Shown in pieces: positions 45,743-57,700 of a stretch of 64,000 nucleotides of DNA. The notes beneath the pieces are model-generated. The model was not told the origin of the DNA, did no database searches, and saw only the letters and a list, made by a program, of their open reading frames with translations. The position numbers and the translations under genes are program-made. Position 1 is the stretch's first letter. Each line of letters starts with the position of its first letter. This DNA is from Tyto alba (Eukaryota; Chordata; Aves; Strigiformes; Tytonidae): the NCBI RefSeq assembly GCF_018691265.1, contig NW_024881316.1, forward strand, positions 10,662,819-10,726,818, given 5' to 3'.

Positions 45743-48700
45743 GTGAGCGCCCGGCCCGGCCCGGCCCGGCCCGGCCCGGTCCTGCCCTGCCCCGGGGCGG
45801 CTGTGTGGCGGCAGCGGCGACGGGACGGCTCCCTCCTCTCCGCTGCGCTCCCCTGCCCCCCCCCCCCCCCCCCCCCCCCCACGCTTCCCGCTCCTCCTCA
45901 GCGCCGTGGGGCGGGCGGAGGCCTCCGTGGGGTGGCCGCGGCCCTTCGCCCTCCGGCCCGGCCGGGGCTCTTTGTCCCGGGGGCGCCAGGCGGCCGCTCC
46001 CCCCGCGCCGGTGCTTGTCCCGGAGCTGACTTCCCGCAGGGCGGTTGTTTTCCCTAAAGCCCAGCCCGCAGCAGGGCTTCGTATTCAGCGCGGGAGCTCG
46101 CCCTCCCTTCGGCTAGTGCAGCCCCCAAAACCCATTTCCCCCCCCCCCCCCCCCCCCGCTGCCCATGGGAGCCTTCATGCTGGGTTCTCACTTCGCACTG
46201 GTTAAGTTTAGGACTCAAAACTTTTCCCGTCCATCATGTCTGATGAGAGAGACAGCAGGCGGGTGTGCAGAAGCTGCCGTACGGGAGCTTACCTCAGCCC
46301 TGACAAGTCCCCTGTGCAGCCTCTTCCTTGTCTGTTTGGTTTTTTGCTTTTTTTTTTCCTGAAGGCTCTGATGTTTATCAGTGTTGATCTGCTGCTGGGC
46401 CGACTGACAGTGACCTGTCAGTTACTGATGTGTTTCTAAGCCGTTTAGCTGGAGGATGAGTTTAAACACTGTACTCCAAAGTTCCATGTGCATTTCAGGT
46501 TTTGTCAGTGATTGCTGTCATCTCGGTAGTTCTTACCCATAACACGCTGGCTGTCGTGATTGTTGCTAGGTTTCTAGTCTTGCTGGCATCTAGTGGCAGT
46601 GAATTAGGTATAGTGTGAACACACATTTTTGAATGGTGAGTTGGCTACCATACTGACTTCAGAGGAATGTTCCCCATGCTGCCTGGTATGAGATAGAGTA
46701 AATAAGTATTGCTCTTCACAGTTTTCTCAAATTCTTCTTTCGTTTATAAGGTAAGCAATTCCCACCCCCAGGTTTTTTTCCATAGTATTTTCTAGTTTTT
46801 ACTCCTTTCATCGTCCTATCTGTGATAATTTAAAGGTATTTTTTAAAAGCACAGCACTTACTACTCAGTGTGGTATTCTAAATGGCATTGTGCCATGATT
46901 TGCTTAATAGTTACAACTCGTGTTTTCTATCCCATGTTTCCACATTGTCTTACATTTTTTTGATGGTGGTTGGTTGTGGAACTGAAGACACTGATGACTG
47001 TTTACAGGTTTATTTAGAAGCTGGTGAGACATCTCGGTAGGCTTAATCTTCCCATCAATATGCACTATTTGGCATTTATCAGTATTTCAGTTGTTCATTT
47101 TGTGGGTTACTGGTTTCCTTCAAGTTCCTTATACTTCTCCAAACTTGACTCAGTTAACTAACAGCGTTGTTGTACTGCTCATCTCCGTTATCTCCTTTTT
47201 CCCGATCACTGGTAAATGCATTGCTTTTTATCTAATAAGAGATTTGATAACCTAAGTTTTTAGCTTTTGACCACAACTAAAATAGAGTAATGACCCTTTA
47301 TTCTTTGTTTTTCTTCTCAGCAAGTTCTTGTTCTCTAGAAGTTGTCGCTGTTGTTTGTTTGTCTGTCTTTTAAGCCATGGCTTTCTCAAAAATAGCAACA
47401 TAGAGTAAGCAAGAATGCAGGTCATCAGCATGTCATCTGCTGTGCCATCACTGCTTGTGTGTTTGTTTATTCAGTAACTGCAAGGTAATTGTTTTCCATT
47501 CCGAGCGATCATGCACAAGAAGTTACTGCAAAATAAGAAAAAAAAAACCAAACCAAAAACGGGAAAGTGCTTGGTACAGGTTCATTTCTTTGGCTGCTTT
47601 ATCATAATATATTCTTATATTAGCTGACCCAATTTTTAGGTTTTTAGTGTGTACAACTTACCAAAAGCCATAGTACACCATCAGTTGTCTCTCCTTTTCT
47701 GTTATTTTACATTCAACGACATCTAGCAGTTTTATTGAGAGATAAGTTTTAAGTTTATTGATGTTGGAACTGTCTCCCAGGTGGGTTCTATTTTAGTTTT
47801 AATTAGCATTTCTATCAAATTTCTAAGCATCTTTGCATGGCTTTATTCCCATCTGATAGTGTAACAGTAATAATGTTGCTGAGGAAGGTTTGTCTGTCTT
47901 CTCTGGACTCATTCATCAAGTTTGGTCATGACCCTCTTGTCTTATGGTTGTGGCATCAAGTATTTCTAGGTGACCTTAAATACAAGTACTAATGAGGCCT
48001 GGAACTCTTCTCTTGGTGAGATTGGGTTCTTTCAGGTTAACAGGACCCTTAATTCTGAACAAGGTGAATTGATTTACATCTCCCATTATTTTCCAGTTTA
48101 CTTCTTTATGTATTGATGCTTTTTGCCACTTTCTGGCTTTATGGTGCATCAGTTCTTCAGAACGGCACATTTTCGTGCTTATTATATTGTGGTAGCACTT
48201 CAGTTACGTACTTCTTGAAAAGAGCTTTCTGTGACCACATAGATCTGAAGTGATGGGGTTGCTTCAGCCTTACTGCCTTGGCATAGCCATCTCTGCAGGT
48301 ACCTGCTTTTTATAACCATTGAAACCCCAGTCCGTTTTGGTTTTGCCATGGAAAGTGCAAGCAAGATACTGAAGAGAAGATATGCGAAGTGCCTCAGCAG
48401 TGTCTTTCAGTTTCCTGTTGATTCGTGTTAGTTAATCCTGTTCTAGACATACGTGCATCATGCAGAATGGTGAGATATCATTAAAAACATCCATACTGCA
48501 TGTTGCTCTAGAGATAGCACCTTAAATAGAAGAGTAATGCCTCTGGTTCAGGAAGTTGACGGGCTATAGCTTGTTGTAGTTGGGGAGAATAATCTGATGA
48601 TGGATTGTCATTGTCAACATTTCACACTCTTTCTAGGCATCTGTCATTGATCTGTTGATGATGAGTTACTCGGTGAAATGGATGCTTTGACCCAGCATAG

Positions 48701-51700
48701 TTGTTCTTGAAACAGAAGACTTACTTTTTAGGGTGGTGGTGTTTCTTTTTTTCAATAGCAGATTTTACTATTCAATTTTATTTAAATTTTCATTTCTTAA
48801 CCTTGGTCACTTTACACAGTCTAGCCTTCCTAATCAGTGTTCAATCCAAATATGTCATGGTCATACATAATTAGTGGCTACTGTCATGTTTTGAGTTGAT
48901 AACTTCATATCACAGAAAAAGAAGCTAAAATAAGGGTAGCTTTTTCACTGGTATGCTCTAGAATTCACATTTTAAGATAAAAAATGTGCCAGAATTAGAG
49001 CATATATATGAAGGAAATGCAGTGTCTTACATTGTTCAGGTATCTCAAATTTATTGACTTCTTGTCTGTGCTGTGACATACCGAGCTCTTATTTTTTGAA
49101 TTTTTGCCTATTTTTCAACCTAAAGAAATACCAGCTGTTATACAGGTAACTAATTTGGAAAATGGTTCTTATTATCCACCTTCCAAAACTGCTTGTTGAA
49201 TTTGAACTTAATTGTGGAAGTAAGTAATCATCAAGTGTCAAGGTTCCAGTAAAATTTTGAAGTTAATTTGAAAATTCAGTTGAGTTACAGTTATTATAGT
49301 AATTTAGATTAGATACACTAATTACTTGTGATACTTTGATATCCATGTAAAATACCACCTTGTTGCTGTCAGATCACCTAGTTCAACAGAAAGAATTGAT
49401 TATTTATCTTCAAATGCTTATGCATAGAGGCTTAAGTTGAGCTGTAATCAGTTTTTACTACATAATTTCTTTAGCATAAGATGTAGGGCAAAACTGTAGC
49501 AGAGATTGTAGCTACTGTCTCATTCATACTGTCCATATTACTCAGAAAGGTTAGAAATCTTTCTTAGAATTAAACCTTAGATTTTCTGTAGCTTAATGAC
49601 ACTCACCTAAGAGGGGCTTACATGCACACAGGGAAGGAGGATTTTCAAGCTTCTGTACAAAGGTCAATTAGCAAATTTGCCAGGTAGGGAAATTTGGTTT
49701 TCTGTTATGAGAGGAACACAATAGGAGGTTGTATTCAAGATATTTAATAAATGTGTAGGAGTCACAATTTAGAAAAAAACCCAGGAATGTAAACTAGGAA
49801 GATAATGCTTACTGCATAGTTATAACATAAAATTATATTGCAGAGAAATGTAATTTATTAAAAAAACCCAAAACCAAACCAAAAACCCCCAAAGAAAAAA
49901 AACACTAAAACCCAGAGCCATTGTTTTCATAATCTAATTACAAAATTTCCCTAAATTGGAACCAAATTACTGCTCTCATCTGACCTTGGCGGGCAGCTTG
50001 TTTGCTGCCATATAATCTCTGTTTCTCAGTAATACCACCAAACTGGAATTTGTAGAAGTTGGGCACCTAAATACTGTCAAAGATCTGGGTTTGATCTTTG
50101 GAAGTGACAGTAAATGTGCTCTATTAAAATACTCATCCCTTCCACAGCTGTGTAAAGGTGTTCAAATGCTGCAGGGAATACTGACTAGACTACTTTCCCA
50201 TTCATCACCAGGAAGACAATGTATTATGGTTGCTCAGAAGGAAATCAGAGTGAAAATCAGACACTAAATCAAGGTCTGCTACTGAGAAGAGAATGAACAT
50301 GTTAATTCTCTGTTCTGGAAGATGAAGAACAGGAGAATCTTCAGTGTTATTCTACAGTCTCTGAGCAGATGCTACAGGAAACAGTTTTAACCTCCAGGCA
50401 CTGTTTTCCAACTCTATCCTCTTTTCCCAGCATCTCCTAAAGGATGATAGTTTTCTTTTGTATCCATTGACTCTAGTGCAGCTCCTTTTCTTAATTGAAT
50501 GTCTTGGCTAAGAAAAGGTTAGTTGCAATCCTCGTGTTCTATAATGGGTGAGTAGATGTATTAGGATGGGAGTGGCAAGTGGCAAAGTTAAAAAACTTTC
50601 AAGCATGCCTGGTGTTTTGCAAAATTTATGGTGATGGTAGATTTTGGAATTAAGATAATCTAAAATTAGGATTTGCATAATCAGTCTGTACTGAAGAAGA
50701 TTACAAGTTAATGTGAAAGAGTTAACAGTGAGTGAGAGAGGCTGAATGATGGTGTTGAAGGCGACAAGGAACACAAAGAAGCAAGAAATTTAAAGTAGAT
50801 AGGAGAGGTAACCAACCCAACAGCCATGACTAGGGATGAGGGTGTGTAACTGTTGGAATGAAAAGGCGAAGGGAAGTGAAGTTCATAGTTTTTCTAACAG
50901 TCAAATAAGTGGAAGTGACTATAATTTTTTTCCTGTTTATTGTGTATGTTGACTATATGAGTGAATAACTTTCCTTCTAGCTGTTAAGTTTCCAGTGGTC
51001 TGAGAAGTGTAACAGGGAGGGTGTTTCTCATTTTGCTGATTAACAGCAAACCTGAGCTAACAAGTTGCATAAAGCTTGTCTGTTTCTATAACTGTCTGTC
51101 TTCTGTGGTTTATAATGTCTCTCTCCTAGAAGTTAAATGCTTATTTGAGACTACATAAGATGTTTTGATAGAATTTAAGGCTACAGAAAACTCTGTGAAC
51201 TCTAATTTACTGTACAAACCTCTCAGCAGCATTCATTTAGTAAAAATGGTATGCATTTTTCTATTTTTACAAAGATTAGTGAGCTTCTCTCTCAAAACTC
51301 GATTTCTAGCTGAATACAACAGGCATGTTGGTGTCTTTTTATTCCATGTGGTTTTGTTTTGCTGAAAGCAAGAGGATTTTGTTTGTTTTATTATGAAGAA
51401 ATGTTTTGTCTTGATGAAAGAGCAGTATTTTCATAAGTAATTTAGAAGAATTTTTTAGGATTAGTACTGGGTGTGCTGATTCACTTGAGGATCTGAAAGT
51501 GACCATTTAAATACTGAGTTCAGACTAGTGGATGGTGTTTGTTACTCTATATTACGTGGCTGAACAGATGCATCCAGATGGTTTAAGGGATAGTATAGAA
51601 AGATGTTATATTATTCTTTAGTTCAAAATATCATGTGAATATTTGTGTTTCTAAATAAGAAAAGCTTTTTAAAAGTTACTAAAGTTTTTTTTAAAAAAGT

Positions 51701-54700
51701 AATAATATATAGAATGAACTCTTATTTTTTTGTTTTTCCCCTTAAGGAAATAAGGAGGTCAACTGCTATTAGAAGCATTTTAGAAATACTGTTTGACAAC
51801 ATCAGGATCTAGAAGCAACTTTTTTTCCTGGAAGATTTACGTCTGGTGCTCCAATTTGGAGTTCTTCCTGCATTAAAAAAACAATCATGCCGCTTTTCCG
51901 TGCCATACGATTATATGGTTGCATTTCATTTGGTTTAAGAAGGGCTGTCTTTTCAACAGCATGGAAACAGTTTTATTAAAAAAAAACAATTGAAAAAGGG
52001 AGGAAAGTGCTAGGGCAGTATTTTTTTTTTCTGTGTTTTCTTGGGGTTGAGTTTATTTCAGTCTTAGGATATAATTCATTAAAATATTTTCATATCTATT
52101 TAGAAATGCAGAAGTTCTCCCAGCTTTACTCTCTGCCTATATCATTAACCTTGGTGTGGCTGGGCAGCTATGCCAGGTCTCGTTAGTACTAGGAATTTGC
52201 ATTCATTTCCTGCAACTCACTGCAGTGCAGGGTCCCAGGTGTGCATGGGAGGAGGTGTGCTGCTTCCCAGGCAGACCTGGTGGCAGTGACCTGGGCTCCA
52301 AGTTCTTGTCTGTTTGGAAGTGCAGGAAGAGCTGTTGGGTCAGTAAGTGTTGCTCAGATACCTGCTCCTGCTGCACTTGGAGGGAAAGGCATGCCTGTAG
52401 CTTGCTGGGGTTTAGAAAGAAAGAGCTAGAGATCTCTAATGAGACGATCTCAGATATTCAGTGGTGGATGTGAGGGATGAAAAATAAATATTAAAAAAAA
52501 AAATGTGGGTTTCTAGGGAGTGATGGATGTAGTCTAGTAAGTACTAATTCTGGTCAAGGTTTTGTTGTGGCTTTGAAACTTCCTGATGTCTGAACCACAT
52601 GTAGGTGGTGTGGTTTGGAGGGAAGGTTGAACGCTGCTGCAGAGCTCTTGCAGCAACCTTAAGGAGGAGCACGTTGGAAAGATCTATGGTGCATAGATGT
52701 TCTGGACAAGATGCATATTTTTTTTTCAGTAATCTTTACTGTGTTTTAGGTTTGCAGGTAATCAAAGGATGTTTACATGTTTGGGCAACAGACCGTTATT
52801 TTAAATGCTATTTTCATGTGTTTAGCTGTAGCAAGTTTATATTTTCTCTAGTCTGTTATGCGTTGTAGCTCCGCAGCTTAAATCACACTAAAAGCTAGCT
52901 AAAAATGTTAAATTACTTTGTTTTAGATGAGCTGACCTGTATTTCCTTTAAGCTTCTAAATGAGTTTGTGAATTCTGAGCACTCGTAACTAAAAAATATT
53001 GTAATTCAGCTGTTTTTGATACTTTCCCTGTGATTATTTTTCACTGGAGGTAAACCTCTAAATCTGCTCAGCATGTTGCTTTGAAATCCCTAAGTTGCAA
53101 GTGTACATATACGTGAGTATACATAAAATACTGCAAAATTTTATTATCTTTCATAGGGAAGTTTTTACCATTGAAGACAATGTTAGGACCAAGATACGAT
53201 GAACAGGTTGCTGAAGAAAATCGTTTTCACCCGAGTATGTTATCCAACTACTTAAAGAGTCTGAAGGTAAAGTTAAATTTTCTAGTAATTGAAACATTAC
53301 TTTCATGTTTAATGTTTATTCAAATGTTGCTTTTCAGATTTAAGAACAACATGGTTGCTGGCTTTCTTTGGGACATCTGTACAGAAAATTTTTTTTTTTG
53401 TTTATGTTTTCAGGTTTTCTCTGCAACTCCTAAATTTCTAAAACTACTTTCTTGTAGGCAAGAATTGTGCAAAACCCTCCAGCTGATTCACTGTATTAGC
53501 AGCAAGAATCTCATTCTTTTCTGTTACTGCTGTTGCACCTTGGAGAGATGTCACTGTCAAAATTCAGATAGTCTGAGTTTGCATTTTTACAAATGACTCT
53601 TGCGTAAGGATATGTTAAGTTGCATTTTTGCTTATAAAAATGAAAGCATTTAAAAGTAAAAAGGAGAATTTTATGCAACCTTTTTGTAGTTTCAGTGCAT
53701 AGTTTTCTTCTTTTGATGCATAGAATGCTTCATGGTATCTAACCAGTCATACCCAAGTATGGAAGAAAACAGTTTATGGATTTTGTCCAGTAACTTCTCA
53801 GTGAAAAAAAAAAAAAAAGCATAAATGGAAAAAAAATTTAGGAGCATGGACTGGTACCCAGGAAGGAGGGTGGATGCCTTTACCATTGGGTTACAGTGTT
53901 ATGCTTCTGGTTTAATCTTTCATTCACTGTTTCACCCATTTCTGTCTGTCTGCTTCAACTTGCATGTTGTTCTGCACTGTAGCACAACTTTGACAATAAA
54001 GATGGGGAACAGGATAAGTGTTGTGCCCAGTCCAGGGTATCTGGAGATGAAGGAAATGAGATTTTGAACCTCCCAGGCAAAAAGATGTCTACAATCCAAT
54101 TCTTTTAATCTATTAAATAAACTGTTATATAGAAGGTTAACACTGTGGGTTTTTTTTTTTTGACCGTGTTATATAAAACTAATCATGTTAGTGACATTTT
54201 TTTCTGTGTTTTTTTTTCCCCCTGTTGATCTAAAGTTAAATTAATTCTGAACTTGTTTAACAATACCAGAGCTCAAACATCATAAGAATCAGGTGACTAA
54301 AATATGGGAATTGTAATTTTATGAATCTTTTTTAAGCTTAGGTATGAAGTAGATGGCTACTCAGTGGAGCAGTGATACCAGTGGGATAATGTGATAAGAA
54401 AGTACTATCAGTGAAGCACATGTGCCTGTTCTCAGGTGCTTGAACTGGCAGGATTTTTCTTGTTTGAATTCTTGGATCTATTAACCTAAATTCTACTTGA
54501 GTACCTCTTTCATGCATTGCGTTGTTTTTGACTCTGACCAGCTTTAATGGGCATACCTAGAAATTTTCCAAAAGCGATCTTATTCATGGTGTGAAGTATT
54601 TTAAAATTCTGCATATATTTTGAAGTTGTAGGGAACTTCGGAGACTTACTCAGAATTTCTGACTATTTCCTTGTTAGTGATTTGTCACCAAAAAATAAAT

Positions 54701-57700
54701 TATGGTGGGCCTTCATAGTGTTTCTATTAGGCACATCAATCAGTTCTATTGCAATACTACAAATGTGTAATGTCTTGAGTAATATCAGATGTTTAGAGCC
54801 TGATAGTACAATTACTAGCATGAGGATCCCCACTTACATTTTGGTAACTTTCGTTAGCCAACAGAACATGGAATTTCTCTCAAACTCTGTTTCATATCTA
54901 TTATACTGTCTTGAATCCTATTATTGTTGCTAACTATTTGCTATTTGAAAGCAGATGGTTTTGTATTTGCTGAGATGTGCAGTGGGTTACTGGAGTGTTG
55001 TATTTGTGCAACAGCAGTTTACCAACAACCTGGCAATGAGATAAATGTGCAATTGAGGAGACCTTGAAAAGTGGATTTTCCTAAGGCAAAAGTAGCTCAC
55101 TGTGCACGGTTCTCATAATTTTACTGCAGTGTGTTTTACTAATACTTTGCAGAATGAATCCCTTCTGAAACCTGGCTATTACTTAAGTCCATATAATTTA
55201 TTTCCCAAAATAGAGACTTCAGCAGAAACTTTTACATCTGGGTTTTGGTAATACTGAGATATTACTGCTACAACCAATTTTTGAAGGTACCAGTTCAGTA
55301 TTTAAGAGAACATCTGCCTGGGAGGAACATTCTCTAACAAGTTTCCCGTGCCATTCCTTTTTCTCATTAAGCTGGTTGCTCAAAATCTGAATGTTAGAAA
55401 CTGATTTTGTAACAAATGGCAAAACTGTTTTTCTTCTGATTGCCAGTATTGACATAGTATCTTAACGGTCTCATAAAATTTGCAGGAGCGGTTGGTGACA
55501 GTGTGAATAATTGTTAAAAAAATTTATTTCTTGAGTAGTTAGTCTAGTACTGCTTATGCTTTATAAAAAGTAGCTTTATTTCTGTTAGAAAGAGCTAGGA
55601 CATTAGTTAACCCAAAAGAATGTTTGGGCAATTGGTATGCTCAAGTTACAATATTCCCATTAGTAAAACTAGTTATCAGTTTTCAGCCATGTTATTGTTT
55701 TCATAGATAAATTCAATCACTGATTTTAATTTTTTCCTCAAATCAGAAATGCAATGAAAAAATCTCGAGGCTGGAGAGAATTCAGGGTATTGTAGTGTGC
55801 TCCCTCCCTCCTGGGGAGGATGTTTTTGGGTTCCAACATCTAATGAGAAACTTCTGGGGTCATACAAGGGGAACCTAGCTAAGCCCAGCACCAGAAGAGC
55901 ACATGCATGAAGCATTAATAGCTGGAGATAGCTGGAATGTGAGGAAGTGAGAAGGAAGGTTTTTATAACCGTAGGAGGACGTGGAGAGCCTGGCCAAAAC
56001 AAATGTGAGCAGAATGGAAGCAGTATGAAGATCTTGGTATTATTGTATGTAGGAGATAAGAATTTCAAACTATTGATGAGCTTTTTTTTCCTTCTATCCA
56101 GTCATCTTTTACAATTAGAAGCAAGAAAAATAACTAGTTTCAATTGTGTTTCAATGGGGTGTATAAGATTGTAGTGTTGTAACACTTCTAGTAAGAAATA
56201 AATGTATGTTTTAGTGAGGAGTTGCTCAACAATTTAAAAATGTTCTTTCTTCTAAAACGGTGTCATTCAGTGGATGTGGTGGACTGAAAGATGTGATTCA
56301 TGCAAACACTGGCCAGAAAAACAATATTTTCTGGTGGGTGACTATCTATTTTAGCTTAGATAGTCTTTAAAAAATCAGCTCTTACTAAGAACTTTCTAGG
56401 TGCAAACTGATGGGAGCATGAGTGATGACTCTGACTGGTGTGATGTCAGGGTTGCAGAGCAGAGCACCTGCGTTGTTAATGTACGTGTGCTAGAATCTCT
56501 TCTGTAGATGAGAATTGTGGTCGGTCAGGACAAGCATAGTATAGCCCTGATTCAGTGACGGAAATATTTTGATTCCTGTGGTACCAGTGTTTTTTTTTTT
56601 CATGGCTTTCTGGAACATCATAATTGTATACTTTGATATGTTACATAGTCCCCCTGCTTTTTTTTTAATTTCTTTATCCTTTTCTTTTGCCTTGCACTCT
56701 CTAAATTGTAGTGTGTTATGTGCAGCTAATGCCATGAACTGAGAGCGCAAATGTTCATGCTTTCTGTAAAGCAAGAAAATTGCTCTCAGGACTTATATGC
56801 TCTACGTGCCATATATGCTTTTATAGCTTTGGCTAAATTGTATTGGATGCCTCTTTGGTTTGCTGTTTTGTGAAATGTGTGAGGAACAGTGTCACTTCAT
56901 GAGAACTTCATTTGTATATGATTGAAATGATTCATAATAATTGCAAAGGAGTAGCAGGCCAGAAGTCCTGAAGTCTGTAGTTCAGAATTTCCTCTCTAGC
57001 AGAAGCTTTGCTATATTTCATTCTCCTATTCAAATTAAATAAAATATCCTAAAAGCTTGGTAGCACTTTGTGTCTGAAGTATGTTGTAGTGTTCTCCTGG
57101 CTTCTACACGTCAGTCAGGAAACTGAAATTTGTACATACGTTCAGAAGAGTAATTTCTAAAAATTGAGGGAAGAAGCACATAGGTATTCTTTGAGCTTAA
57201 AAGCTTTAACATGATTAATTTTTGTGCTTTCAAACATCTTCTCTGATAATTATTCATTGTAGCAGGAGATTGGGAAAGTTAGGGGGCTTTTGGTGGGAAC
57301 GTTTGAAGCTGCTGGTATTTGGGAACAGTGGGGACGGGGACTGGCTTTGAGTTTTCAACACTAAGATGGAATTGTAGCTCTCCAACTTTTGGATGGGAGG
57401 ATGTGAAACTATGTTCTGCAAATCACTTGTATTTTTTCTTTTATCTCTCCTTTTAGAATTGGATATATTAAACAGTTTTACTTTTTAATCTGTCGTCATG
57501 CTTTTGTTAAAGGTTGTTTTCCTCACAGTTCTTTTTCCCTCTTTCCAGACAGTGAGATGATGCAGCATTTTTTTCAAGGGTAATCCACATTTTGGAATGT
57601 CTTCTTTCTTACTAGACTGGAACTGAATGCAAAAACCTTTACTTTAAAATGATGTTTTCATTAAATCTTAATATTTGAAAATATTTTTTTTTCTCCTTAG

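Larger units (their letters stand above)
45180..46180. promoter_or_regulatory. RNGTT CpG island promoter
   Basis: A CpG-dense kilobase surrounds the RNGTT start codon. It lacks a TATA box but has tandem ETS/GABP-like sites (CCCGGAAGCGGAAGC, 45497-45511) about 170 bases upstream of the ATG, consistent with a housekeeping promoter. It includes C20 at 45451-45470, C25 at 45856-45880 and C20 at 46138-46157; such runs are mutation-prone and hard to sequence, so their lengths are uncertain. The transcription start is probably between the ETS sites and the ATG. Confidence 0.75.

Noticed and set aside
45050..45882. Open frames of 110-186 codons on both strands around the RNGTT CpG island
   Set aside because: Low-complexity Pro/Arg/Gly/Ala translations typical of CpG islands, with no motif and mutually overlapping.
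46586..46600. CTCF-like match in RNGTT intron 1
   Set aside because: The core has a mismatch at an important G and nothing supports it in context.
53171..53596. 141-codon frame starting in RNGTT exon 2
   Set aside because: It reads through the donor at 53267 into the intron. The true exon ends at SLK and joins exon 3.
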